A DNA stretch of 64,000 nt, taken from Leptolyngbya sp. FACHB-321 (lineage in GTDB: Bacteria; Cyanobacteriota; Cyanobacteriia; Leptolyngbyales; Leptolyngbyaceae). The DNA is taken from contig NZ_JACJPI010000074.1 of the NCBI RefSeq assembly GCF_014695975.1, positions 124,001-188,000 on the forward strand, in the 5' to 3' direction. A program made the translations under genes and the position numbers. The notes beneath the pieces were generated by a model. It was not told where the DNA came from. It saw nothing but the letters and a program-made list of their open reading frames with translations, and made no database searches. Positions 1-8,083 of this stretch are shown here, in pieces; within the stretch, counting starts at the first letter, position 1; every line of letters begins with the position of its first letter.

Positions 1-328
1 CTAATAGAGCGTACGTTTGAATACAGCTTCAGTGCCTTCAAACTTCTAACATAGCTATACAGTGTTGCTTTATACAGTGTTAAGTAACAAAACAGCGTTA
101 ATTGACAAAACAGGGGCATCTTTACTGTAGTGCTTAGGCTCTACGGTCTTACAGATTTTTAAACAGCGGTTTCCGGTCGAGTGGAGTGCTGTTGCGATTA
201 GGTAAAGGCAGGGAACAGATGGCAGGAGCCTTGCTGCTTTCTCTTTCTCTCCAATGCTTTGTCTCATCTTTAAGCGACTCGAAAAAAATGTGATGCCCTT
301 TTGGACGAGTAACTCGCCCTAATTATTC
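1..328. other. Intergenic, no gene seen
   Basis: I see no convincing gene here. The stretch around 50-90 holds two close copies of the string TATACAGTGTT, which could be an operator-like direct repeat or chance. The last 80 bases precede the histidine kinase start at 329 and presumably hold its promoter, but I could not pick one out. Confidence 0.5.
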
Positions 329-2443
329 ATGCTGTCTGCCTTTTTTACCCTGCCTCGTGTGTTTCCTAAATTTCGTTTGGCTAAAGTATCACCAAGTAAT
401 TGGTTGGAGTATCCCGAAAAACAAAATGCCCAACTACGGCGGATTGTTGACCGTGTTCGCAATTCTCTAGAGTTGCGGGTTGTGCTGCAAACGGCAACCG
501 ATGAACTGGCAACCTTACTCAAGTTGGATCGCTGTAGTTTCTTGTGGTATTTTCACGACACTAAGCGGGTTCAGCTTGTCTGTGAGAGTGGTAATGTCGA
601 TCGCCTGCACCGAAAAGCTTTCGCACCAGGCTACTATCCGCTGGCTATGTTTGGCTTCACAGCGACCGCAATCGCCCGTGGCGAACTCAGCATCACTAGT
701 GGGTTGAGTAGTGGCACTTCGCTGGTGCGATCGCTCAGGCACTGGATACTACCCTGGCGCAAACGTGATGAACAACCGCCTCCGCTAGTATTGGGCGCGA
801 TCGCTAATTTGTTGGTGCCCGTCAACTCGCAGGGCGGCTCGAATGGGTTTATCGCTTGCCTGTCTGACAAGCCCCGCCACTGGTCACCCGGAGAAGTGGA
901 GTTTATTCAGTCGATCGCTCAGCAACTTGAGATTGCAATCCGGCAGGCGCAGCTTTATGAACAAACCCAAAAGCAGGCGCAGCGAGAGCGTTTGGTAAAC
1001 CAGATCACTGCCCAGACGCGCCAAAGCTTTGAACTAGGAACGATTCTCAGTGGCGCGATCGCTCAACTGCTAGAGGCGCTCAAGGTCGATCGCTGCCTGG
1101 TGCATCTGGTTGAAGATCCTGGCGATTACGAGAGCGAACCCGTTGTTGAAGCGGTGATGGATGAAACCAACGATCGTGCTGCCTTTCGGCTCCAGCATCT
1201 GTATGAAGTCTGCCGTCCACCCTTTACAGGCACCATTGATGCGTTTGACACTAATGGTCCGATTACCCGCTGGGTGATTCAAAATCGCCGTCGCGTTGTC
1301 ATTGCTGATGTGACTCAGGACGATCGCATTGGTCCCCACAACGAGGAGTATCAGCAGGCGGAAATTAAATCATCGCTGGTGGTGCCCGTGCAGAACAAGG
1401 AAAAACTGCACGCTATTCTCTATCTCAATCAGTGTTCTCACACGCGCTATTGGTCAAAGAACGACCAAAAACTGACACAAGCAGTGGCAGATCAGTTAGC
1501 AATTTCGATTCAGCAGGCGCATCTTTATGCTCAGACAAAGCAGCAGGCAGCAGAAAGTGCAGCACAGGCACACCATCTTGCAGAAACGCTGAACGAGCTA
1601 CGTTTAACCCAAGCACAGCTTATTCAGAGCGAAAAAATGTCTAGCCTAGGGCGCTTGGTGGCAGGAGTGGCTCACGAAATCAATAATCCGATCAACTTCA
1701 TCTACGGCAACGTGCCCTATGTCGAAACCTATATTCACGATCTGCTCCAGTTACTGAAGGAGTATGAGGCTCGCACACCAGAGCCAGATGAAGCTTTACA
1801 GGCAATGATTGCTGAAGTTGAACTCGATTTTTTGCGGGGCGATTTGCCTCGCATCCTCGACTCCATGCGATCGGGTGCCGAGCGCATTCGTCAAATCGTG
1901 CTCTCACTCCGCAACTTCTCGCGGTTGGATGAGGCACAGCGCAAACGGGTCAATCTCCACGAAGGCATTGAAAGTACGCTACTCGTACTCAAAACCCACT
2001 TCAAAGAAGACATCGAAATCATTCGTCAATATGGTGATTTGCCCCTGGTGGAATGCTATCCCGGCGACCTCAATCAGGTGTTTCTCAACCTGTTGCTGAA
2101 TGCGATCGAAGCATTGAGTACCTGGCAGGGCAAAAAGGCGATCGCCATTTGCACCGATATGATTGCAGCCACAAACAACCAACCCGAAATGGTTCGCGTT
2201 GTCATCACTGATACAGGACCGGGCATTCCCCACAACCTGCAACACCAAATTTTTGATCCATTCTTCACCACAAAAGAGGTGGGGCAGGGGGTTGGGTTAG
2301 GGCTAACGGTGAGCTATCAAACTATTGTCAACCAGCACCACGGCTACCTGAAGTTTTACTCTGAACCAAAATTTGGTGCCGAATTTATGATCGAAATTCC
2401 TGTCCATCATGCACCCGTCCATCATCCGGCAGACTCAAAGTAA
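329..2443 (+). CDS. GAF-GAF sensor histidine kinase
   Basis: This is a soluble two-component sensor kinase of 704 residues with no membrane segment. Two GAF domains lie at about residues 40-205 and 225-400; each contains the LKxDRC motif common in cyanobacterial GAFs, but neither shows an obvious bilin-binding context, so the ligand is unknown. A short coiled linker leads to the HisKA box (GRLVAGVAHEINNP, phospho-acceptor near His449). The HATPase_c domain follows, with an N box (FLNLLLNAIEAL), a G1 box (DTGPGIP) and a G2 box (GQGVGLGL). No receiver domain or partner regulator is adjacent. The ATG at 329 is taken as the start. The family is clear; the signal and target are unknown. Confidence 0.9.
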   Translation: MLSAFFTLPRVFPKFRLAKVSPSNWLEYPEKQNAQLRRIVDRVRNSLELRVVLQTATDELATLLKLDRCSFLWYFHDTKRVQLVCESGNVDRLHRKAFAPGYYPLAMFGFTATAIARGELSITSGLSSGTSLVRSLRHWILPWRKRDEQPPPLVLGAIANLLVPVNSQGGSNGFIACLSDKPRHWSPGEVEFIQSIAQQLEIAIRQAQLYEQTQKQAQRERLVNQITAQTRQSFELGTILSGAIAQLLEALKVDRCLVHLVEDPGDYESEPVVEAVMDETNDRAAFRLQHLYEVCRPPFTGTIDAFDTNGPITRWVIQNRRRVVIADVTQDDRIGPHNEEYQQAEIKSSLVVPVQNKEKLHAILYLNQCSHTRYWSKNDQKLTQAVADQLAISIQQAHLYAQTKQQAAESAAQAHHLAETLNELRLTQAQLIQSEKMSSLGRLVAGVAHEINNPINFIYGNVPYVETYIHDLLQLLKEYEARTPEPDEALQAMIAEVELDFLRGDLPRILDSMRSGAERIRQIVLSLRNFSRLDEAQRKRVNLHEGIESTLLVLKTHFKEDIEIIRQYGDLPLVECYPGDLNQVFLNLLLNAIEALSTWQGKKAIAICTDMIAATNNQPEMVRVVITDTGPGIPHNLQHQIFDPFFTTKEVGQGVGLGLTVSYQTIVNQHHGYLKFYSEPKFGAEFMIEIPVHHAPVHHPADSK

Positions 2444-2487
2444 CCGCGTACCGAGCTATCCTAGGAACGGTGTTTTAAACCACGATT

Positions 2488-3879
2488 GTGACCCAAAATC
2501 CTCGTCAGTTGGCTTTTTTGGCACTGCGATCGGTGCATCAGGGAGCCTTTGCCGACGTGGCGCTGGACAAAACGCTGCGGCAGGCAAAGCTCACTAATCT
2601 TCTCGATCGTCGCTTGCTGACCGAGCTAGTGTATGGCAGCGTTCGTAGGCAGCGGACGTTAGATGCGCTCATTGACCAACTGGCGAAAAAGCCTGCCCAT
2701 CAGCAACCGGCTGATCTCCGCACCATCCTCCATTTGGGACTCTACCAACTGCGCTTTTTGAATCAAATTCCAGCCTCTGCTGCGGTGAATACAACCGTTG
2801 ATCTGGCGAAGCAAAACGGCTTTGCTGGGTTAACAGGCTTTGTGAATGGCTTGTTGCGGCAGTATGTTCGTTTGAGGGAGGCAGAGGGAGCGGAGGGCGC
2901 AGGGGCGGCAGAGGGAGTAGGGGAAGCAAGGCAAAACTCCTCACTCCTCACCTCGCCCTCCCTCATTACCCGCCTTGGCATCCAACACAGTTATCCTGAT
3001 TGGCTGGTGGCGCTTTGGCTGGAGCAGTTGGGGGTAGAAGCAACAGAGCAACTGTGTCAATGGATGAACCAGCCGCCCCATATTGATTTGAGGGTGAATA
3101 CACTTAAGGCTTCGGTTGAAACGGTCGAGTCGGCAATGCAGACCGCAGGCGTTGCAGTAAGCCGTATTCCACACCTTCCACAGGCGTTGCGCTTGCCCGA
3201 AGCCGCAGGGGCAATTCAGCAGCTACCAGGCTTTGACGAGGGCTGGTGGATTGTGCAGGACAGTAGCGCTCAGTTAGTGGGCTATCTAGTCGATCCACAG
3301 CCTGGAGACGTGGTTATGGATGCGTGTGCAGCACCAGGCGGCAAAACCATGCATCTGGCAGAGTTGATGCACGATCGTGGTACGGTGTGGGCGTGTGATC
3401 GTGCTGCCTCTCGGTTAAGAAAGCTCAAGCAAAATGTCGATCGTCTGGGTTTGCAATCGATTCAACTGTGTGAGGGCGACAGCCGCAACCTGCCGCGATT
3501 TGTAGGGCAATGCGATCGTGTGCTGGTTGATGCTCCTTGCTCTGGCTTGGGCACACTCCATCGCCATGCTGATGCTCGTTGGCGACAAACGCCTGAAACT
3601 GTGCAGCAACTGACGCAATTACAAACAGAACTGTTGGATCAGGTAGCGTTATGGGTTAAGCCTGCTGGCAGTTTGGTTTATGCTACTTGCACCCTGCATC
3701 CGGCAGAAAATGAGGCGATCGTGCAGAGCTTTCTGGCTCGTCATCCTGACTGGGCGAGCGAGCCACCGCAACCGCATACGCCACCGGCGGCATTCGTCAC
3801 TTCAGACGGATGGATTAAGATTTGGTCGCAGGAACACGATATGGATGGCTTTTTTATGGCGCGCTTGAAGAAGCGTTAA
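2488..3879 (+). CDS. rsmB: 16S rRNA (cytosine(967)-C(5))-methyltransferase RsmB
   Basis: The product (463 aa, GTG start) methylates C967 of 16S rRNA using S-adenosylmethionine. The N-terminal third is the NusB-like RNA-binding domain. The C-terminal part is the Rossmann methyltransferase with the SAM loop DACAAPGGKT (about residue 278), the VDAPCSGLGT motif carrying one catalytic cysteine, and the ATCTLHPAENE motif with the other. Between the two domains, at about residues 129-155, lies an Ala/Gly/Glu-rich insert encoded by purine-rich short repeats. It looks like an in-frame repeat invasion rather than part of the family fold. The gene follows the histidine kinase by 44 bases on the same strand. 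Confidence 0.95.
   Translation: MTQNPRQLAFLALRSVHQGAFADVALDKTLRQAKLTNLLDRRLLTELVYGSVRRQRTLDALIDQLAKKPAHQQPADLRTILHLGLYQLRFLNQIPASAAVNTTVDLAKQNGFAGLTGFVNGLLRQYVRLREAEGAEGAGAAEGVGEARQNSSLLTSPSLITRLGIQHSYPDWLVALWLEQLGVEATEQLCQWMNQPPHIDLRVNTLKASVETVESAMQTAGVAVSRIPHLPQALRLPEAAGAIQQLPGFDEGWWIVQDSSAQLVGYLVDPQPGDVVMDACAAPGGKTMHLAELMHDRGTVWACDRAASRLRKLKQNVDRLGLQSIQLCEGDSRNLPRFVGQCDRVLVDAPCSGLGTLHRHADARWRQTPETVQQLTQLQTELLDQVALWVKPAGSLVYATCTLHPAENEAIVQSFLARHPDWASEPPQPHTPPAAFVTSDGWIKIWSQEHDMDGFFMARLKKR
2873..2962 (+). repeat. Purine-rich short repeat inside rsmB
   Basis: The segment is built from iterations of GAGGCAGAGGGAGCGGAGGG-like strings followed by a pyrimidine-rich stretch. It resembles the short tandem repeats scattered through cyanobacterial genomes. 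It keeps the rsmB frame open and codes for an Ala/Gly/Glu-rich linker between the NusB-like and methyltransferase domains. Confidence 0.6.
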
Positions 3880-3966
3880 GTAACGGTGGGTATGGGTAGG
3901 GTGCAGGGTGTAGGGTGTAGGAAGCCTGCTCAGGTTGCTTGGCTCATTTACCTTTGTACCAGACCT

Positions 3967-4392
3967 ATGACAACAGATCCTAAGGTTACAACGCTGCTAA
4001 AAATTCTCATTGGTGTCGCCTGGATTGATGGTCAAATTCAACCAGAAGAACGCGAGTATCTGCACCGCATTGCTGAAGAAAAGGGGTTAGAAAACGAGCC
4101 AGAGCTTCAGCCGTTGCTTCACGAATTTAGACCTGTAAAAGCAGCAGAATGCTATAGCTGGGTGAATGAATATCTGGGTGAACAGCCGACCTCAGAAGCT
4201 TGCCAGCAGCTTATCGAGGCTATTAGTGGGCTGATTTATAGTGATGGCACCGTAGATACCAGCGAGGCAAAACTGCTAACTGATCTCCAGCTTTTAGATA
4301 CATCGCACCCGCCCTCTGAATCAGTGAAAAATTCAGTGCTTACAGCGATTCGTAATATTTACCAACGCTGGGTAGCTACTCTAAATGCATAA
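3967..4392 (+). CDS. TerB-like tellurite resistance family protein
   Basis: This is a 141-residue all-helical acidic protein that matches the TerB/DjlA-like fold by pattern: two similar halves each carrying a D-G-x-I/V segment (GVAWIDGQIQPEE and GLIYSDGTVDTSE). That pattern is thought to bind metal in TerB. I use the ATG at 3967 (MTTDPKV). The open frame reaches further upstream, but it runs through GGGTGTAGGGT-type repeats and does not look coding. No ter operon is nearby, so a tellurite role is not implied. The cellular function is unknown. Confidence 0.75.
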   Translation: MTTDPKVTTLLKILIGVAWIDGQIQPEEREYLHRIAEEKGLENEPELQPLLHEFRPVKAAECYSWVNEYLGEQPTSEACQQLIEAISGLIYSDGTVDTSEAKLLTDLQLLDTSHPPSESVKNSVLTAIRNIYQRWVATLNA

Positions 4393-4463
4393 GTGATGTT
4401 ATTTCATAGACATTTTTTGTTTTAGCGATCAGCTATCAGCTTCAAAGCTAGAGCTAACGGCTG

Positions 4464-4487
4464 ACGGTTGAGAAGGCTCTCAACCGT
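4464..4487. terminator. Convergent hairpin terminator
   Basis: A perfect 10-bp stem (ACGGTTGAGA / TCTCAACCGT) with a 4-base loop lies between the TerB-like gene and the small membrane protein gene that run towards each other. A weak T-rich tail follows on the plus strand. Confidence 0.6.
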
Positions 4488-4512
4488 TGTCCTTATTGAT
4501 CGCCCAAAAACC

Positions 4513-4719
4513 TTACAACCCAGGAGTTTCCTCTTTCTTTACTTCAGGTACTGCATCAGGACGATCCTTGCCTTCCCAGCCAGGTGGACGCTTGGAGTTA
4601 TACCAGGCGATCGAACCGATCGAAACGGCTGCAATAAACCCAACAACATAAACCAACGTAAACGAAACTGGAAACTGCATACCCGTGCTTGCAGCATCCG
4701 CAACCATTAATATATTCAT
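4513..4719 (-). CDS. Small single-span thylakoid-type membrane protein
   Basis: This 68-residue protein has one membrane span (about residues 17-37, FTLVYVVGFIAAVSIGSIAW) followed by a charged tail with YNSKRPPGWEGKDRPD. It looks like a small photosystem II accessory subunit of cyanobacteria. From memory Psb35 (Ssl2148 type) is a candidate, but I cannot verify this and leave the symbol empty. The ATG at 4719 is chosen because GGAG sits 8 bases upstream; an in-frame GTG at 4728 is less likely. It is transcribed alone. Confidence 0.75.
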   Translation of the reverse strand: MNILMVADAASTGMQFPVSFTLVYVVGFIAAVSIGSIAWYNSKRPPGWEGKDRPDAVPEVKKEETPGL

Positions 4720-5023
4720 CAGCAACACTCCATATTATTTTGAAATTCTACAGCTAAGGATAGAACTGTGGATCAGTCAACACATCTTCCACAGGGTTAG
4801 TTCTTGCCATCGGCTATCAGATAGAGTTTGGCAAGTTCAATTGAGCTGTGAACATTAGTCAGACAGGCTTTAGGGCTAGTGCTTGCTGCTTGAAGGACAG
4901 ACTGAACACAATAAGCAAATCAATGGCAACGGTCATCTACTTGGTAAAGTGTGTGAACAATTGAGTAGCATTGGTGAACGTTAGAAAGACGCTTTACAAT
5001 CCCCACACTTTGCAATTTTTACT
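4720..5023. other. Divergent intergenic region
   Basis: This gap separates two divergent genes (the small membrane protein and the aminotransferase), so both promoters should lie here. I see no stable hairpin or small gene. TTCAATTGAGC and ACAATTGAGT around 4840 and 4960 are a loose repeat of unknown meaning. Confidence 0.4.
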
Positions 5024-6322
5024 ATGAAGCCTGCCCTGACTCAACTTGGCAACCAAATGACCCGCCTGACTGGTGTGCGGGCAATTATGAAAGATATTGC
5101 TGAAACGTTGCGATCGGGTGCAGGACAGGACTTTATCAATTTAAGCGCAGGCAATCCGTTGATTTTGCCCGAAGTTGAACAACTCTGGCGCGATTGCACT
5201 GCCGACCTGTTGGCGAGCGCTGAGTATGGTGATGTAGTGTGTCGTTATGGTGCAAGTCAGGGCTACCAACCGCTGATTGATGCCATTGTGCAGGATTTTA
5301 ATCGGCGCTATGGGTTGCAGTTGACCGAGCGCAACGTGCTGATTACACCTGGTAGCCAGAGCCTTTATTTTTACGCTACTAATGCGTTCGGTGGCTATAC
5401 CGAAAGCGGCACCTTAAAAAAAGTTGTTTTGCCTCTGAGTCCCGACTACACAGGCTATGGTGGCGTAGCGCTCGCTCCAGATTCACTGTTTGCCTACAAG
5501 CCGTCCTTAGATATTGATACGGCTGCCCATCGCTTTAAGTATCGCCCCAACTTTAGCCAGTTGACGATCGCAGAAGATACAGGCTGTGTCCTTTTCTCTC
5601 GCCCCTGTAACCCAACTGGTAACGTTCTGACTGATGACGAAGTGCAGAAAATTGCAGCCTTGGCGGCTCCTCATCATGTGCCTGTCCTGATTGATTCTGC
5701 CTATGCACCACCATTTCCGGCGCTCAACTTTACCGAGATGACTCCGCTGTTTGGCGAAAACATTTTGCACTGCATGAGCCTTTCTAAAGCGGGGCTTCCC
5801 GGCGAGCGCATTGGTATTGCGATCGGTAACGAACAACTCATTCAAGTGCTGGAATGCTTCCAGACCAATATGTGCATCCATTCACCTCGCTATGGGCAGG
5901 CGATCGCCGCTCGTGCCATCAACTCTGGCGCGTTGGCAGACATTGCGGCTCAGGTGATTCGTCCCTTCTATCAGAAGAAAGTTGCGATCGTTGAAACAAC
6001 GCTTGATCAGGCAATGCCTGCTGTGCCCTGGTTCTTACATCGCGGCGAAGGTGCTATTTTCACCTGGCTGTGGCTCAAAGATTTGCCCATCACTGACTGG
6101 GAGTTTTACCAAGAGCTAAAGCAGGTCGGCGTGATTGTTGTTCCTGGCAGTTCCTTCTTTCCGGGGCTGCATGAAGATTGGGAGCATACTCGTCAGTGCG
6201 TTCGCATTAGCCTGACTGGTAGCGATCAGGAGCTTGAAATAGCGATGCAGCGTTTAGCAGCAGTGGTCGAACGTGTGTATCAACAGTCCATAATCGGTAA
6301 GCAAGCAGTGGTGGCATCGTGA
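5024..6322 (+). CDS. avtA: Valine-pyruvate aminotransferase (AvtA family)
   Basis: This is a PLP-dependent class I aminotransferase of 432 residues. It is predicted to interconvert pyruvate and L-valine with alanine and 2-oxoisovalerate in the cytosol. The opening ([21 protein letters not shown]) and the INLSAGNP segment are characteristic of the AvtA group. [10 protein letters not shown] is the substrate-side motif, and [13 protein letters not shown] holds the PLP lysine (about residue 254). VRISLTG near the C-terminus contains the carboxylate-binding arginine. Its TGA overlaps the GTG start of rimM by 4 bases, so the two are likely cotranscribed and translationally coupled. Substrate range is inferred from family only. 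Confidence 0.9.
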   Translation: MKPALTQLGNQMTRLTGVRAIMKDIAETLRSGAGQDFINLSAGNPLILPEVEQLWRDCTADLLASAEYGDVVCRYGASQGYQPLIDAIVQDFNRRYGLQLTERNVLITPGSQSLYFYATNAFGGYTESGTLKKVVLPLSPDYTGYGGVALAPDSLFAYKPSLDIDTAAHRFKYRPNFSQLTIAEDTGCVLFSRPCNPTGNVLTDDEVQKIAALAAPHHVPVLIDSAYAPPFPALNFTEMTPLFGENILHCMSLSKAGLPGERIGIAIGNEQLIQVLECFQTNMCIHSPRYGQAIAARAINSGALADIAAQVIRPFYQKKVAIVETTLDQAMPAVPWFLHRGEGAIFTWLWLKDLPITDWEFYQELKQVGVIVVPGSSFFPGLHEDWEHTRQCVRISLTGSDQELEIAMQRLAAVVERVYQQSIIGKQAVVAS

Positions 6323-7005
6323 GCGATCGCAATTTAGAACGTAAAGAACCCGTAGCGCCAGACAGCACCAGACAAAAGGCAAAAACTAAAAGTAAAAAGG
6401 CAGAAGGCAAACGGCAAAAGGCAGAAGGGCGAGCACAAAAGACAGATGCACTTCAACCTTCACTCCTACCTCCTCACTTCCTCCCCATCGGTAAAATTGT
6501 GGCAGCGCAGGGCATGAAGGGCGAAGTGCGCGTCTACCCAGAATCGGATTTTCCAGAGCGCTTTTTAATACCAGGAACGCGCTGGCTCCAGCGATCGCCG
6601 TCCACAGCACCAGAACCGATTGAGTTGGTGCGGGGACGCTACCTGGATGGCAAAGGGCTGTACGTAGTGCAATTTGCCGGAGTGATCGATCGCGACCAAG
6701 CTGAAGCCTTGCGAGATGGTCAACTGTTTGTACCAGAGGGCGATCGTCCCCCTTTAGAAGAAGGTGAATTTCACATACTCGATTTGATTGGGCTAGTAGT
6801 GTTCGATCAAGCTACACAAGTGCTCATTGGCACCGTGAGCAGCATCATTCAGGCAGGCAACACCCTTTTAGAAGTGCAACGCAATGCAGTAGAAGCAACG
6901 AAACAACCTACTGTGTTGATTCCCTTTGTGGAGGCGATCGTGCCGCTTGTCGATTTACAGCAGCGCCGCATTGAAATCACACCACCACCCGGATTGATTG
7001 AGTAG
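6319..7005 (+). CDS. rimM: 16S rRNA processing protein RimM
   Basis: RimM assists maturation of the 30S subunit head and binds ribosomal protein S19. The core begins at [19 protein letters not shown] (about residue 53), followed by the RimM N-domain and the PRC-barrel ([13 protein letters not shown], then [13 protein letters not shown]). The protein is 228 aa, against about 170-185 usual. The extra 50 N-terminal residues are Lys/Gln/Glu-rich and are encoded by AAAGGCAGAAGGC-type repeats. No in-frame ATG, GTG or TTG lies between them and the core, so the GTG at 6319, overlapping the avtA stop, is the only sensible start. Confidence 0.93.
   Translation: MSDRNLERKEPVAPDSTRQKAKTKSKKAEGKRQKAEGRAQKTDALQPSLLPPHFLPIGKIVAAQGMKGEVRVYPESDFPERFLIPGTRWLQRSPSTAPEPIELVRGRYLDGKGLYVVQFAGVIDRDQAEALRDGQLFVPEGDRPPLEEGEFHILDLIGLVVFDQATQVLIGTVSSIIQAGNTLLEVQRNAVEATKQPTVLIPFVEAIVPLVDLQQRRIEITPPPGLIE
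6370..6442 (+). repeat. AAGGCAGAAGGC-type short repeat in rimM 5' end
   Basis: Iterated GGCAGAAGG and GGCAAA/GGCAAAA strings encode the charged low-complexity N-terminal extension of RimM. The composition differs from the flanking gene and recalls repeats normally seen between cyanobacterial genes. Confidence 0.6.
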
Positions 7006-7082
7006 AGCGGCAGCGCTTCGACATTGAATTCCTATTGCACTGAATTTAGTAGCCAGGTACGCTCTGTTGACGATCGCCGTTG

Positions 7083-7757
7083 CTATGAGAAGTTAGTTGC
7101 CGTCACTAACTCTGCGGGGTCAGTGATCAGAAAATCGGGTTTTTGTGCTCCTAACACCTTGCAGGAGTTGAAGCCCCAACAAACCGCAATGACTTTAATG
7201 CCTATTTTGCGGGCGGCTTCAACATCTCTAGTTTCGTCTCCGACATAAATAGCGGTGGCAGGATCAATTCGGTTATGGCGCAGAATTTTTTGAATAATTC
7301 TGCCTTTGCCAAAGAGCGTCAAGCCAGAATCGACGAAATCAAAGACCTCTCTCATGTCTTGAGCTGCCAAAAAAGCGATGACATTCTGTCTGGAGTTAGA
7401 CGTAACAATACCTAGATGATGCCCCTGCCGTTTTAGTTCTAGCAACGCCTCTTTAATGCCAGCAATTGGTTGAAGTCCAGCAATCTCCTGGTTAAGTTCA
7501 AAGCGTAGCCGCCGCAATAAAAAGGGTAGTTTAACGAATGGTACGTTCGATCGCCTGAGAATTTCTTGAGAACTTAAATTCTTCAAAGCATCTACATCTT
7601 CTAACGGTGTGATTGGAAAACCAAACTCATCTGCCAATCGGTTGCTAATGGCAAACACAGTGTCAAAAGAATCAGCGATCGTGCCATCAAAGTCAAAAAT
7701 AACTGTCTTCGCAGTGTGATTTGGCACTAGCGGCAGGGATTGCTCTAAAGTCTGCAT
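7083..7757 (-). CDS. HAD-superfamily hydrolase (phosphoglycolate phosphatase-like)
   Basis: This is a 224-residue haloacid-dehalogenase phosphatase. Motif I is VIFDFDGTIADS (nucleophile Asp and acid/base Asp), motif II is GIVTSNS, the motif III lysine lies near LFGKGRIIQK, and motif IV is YVGDETRDVEAARK. A helical cap follows motif I, which fits the phosphoglycolate/beta-phosphoglucomutase-like subfamily. Phosphoglycolate phosphatase would suit a photorespiring cyanobacterium, but the substrate is not proven by sequence. It is convergent with rimM and transcribed alone. Confidence 0.85.
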   Translation of the reverse strand: MQTLEQSLPLVPNHTAKTVIFDFDGTIADSFDTVFAISNRLADEFGFPITPLEDVDALKNLSSQEILRRSNVPFVKLPFLLRRLRFELNQEIAGLQPIAGIKEALLELKRQGHHLGIVTSNSRQNVIAFLAAQDMREVFDFVDSGLTLFGKGRIIQKILRHNRIDPATAIYVGDETRDVEAARKIGIKVIAVCWGFNSCKVLGAQKPDFLITDPAELVTATNFS

Positions 7758-8083
7758 GTTTTATGAAAGTGAGTGCTAAAAGTGGATCGAAAGATAGAGA
7801 ACGGAGAAACAGTGAGCGATGATGTCTTTTTAATTAATACCTTTTTGATTTGATGTCTTTTGGATCATGACGGTCTGCAATAGACAATAGCGTACCCATA
7901 AGCTGCTTTTTACAAACTTATGTCATGCCGTCTTTGGCGATCGCTAACGTCAAGGAACGCGATCGTAACGTCTTGACCAACTTAGGATCATCAGTCTGAC
8001 GATTCAGGGTTTGCTACACGAATCACTCCTTTCACTCCTCCACAAGAACGATGGTTTACATTGCTAAAACGTGCTGTTGCACC
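7758..8083. other. Intergenic, nothing recognised
   Basis: The spacer lies between two minus-strand genes. It holds two loosely repeated GATGTCTTTT strings and some HIP1-like octamers. No small gene or clear terminator was found; the promoter of the HAD gene should lie at its left end. Confidence 0.4.

Noticed and set aside
70-267. 65-codon minus-strand frame before the first gene
   Set aside because: No ribosome site, no recognisable motif, composition like spacer.
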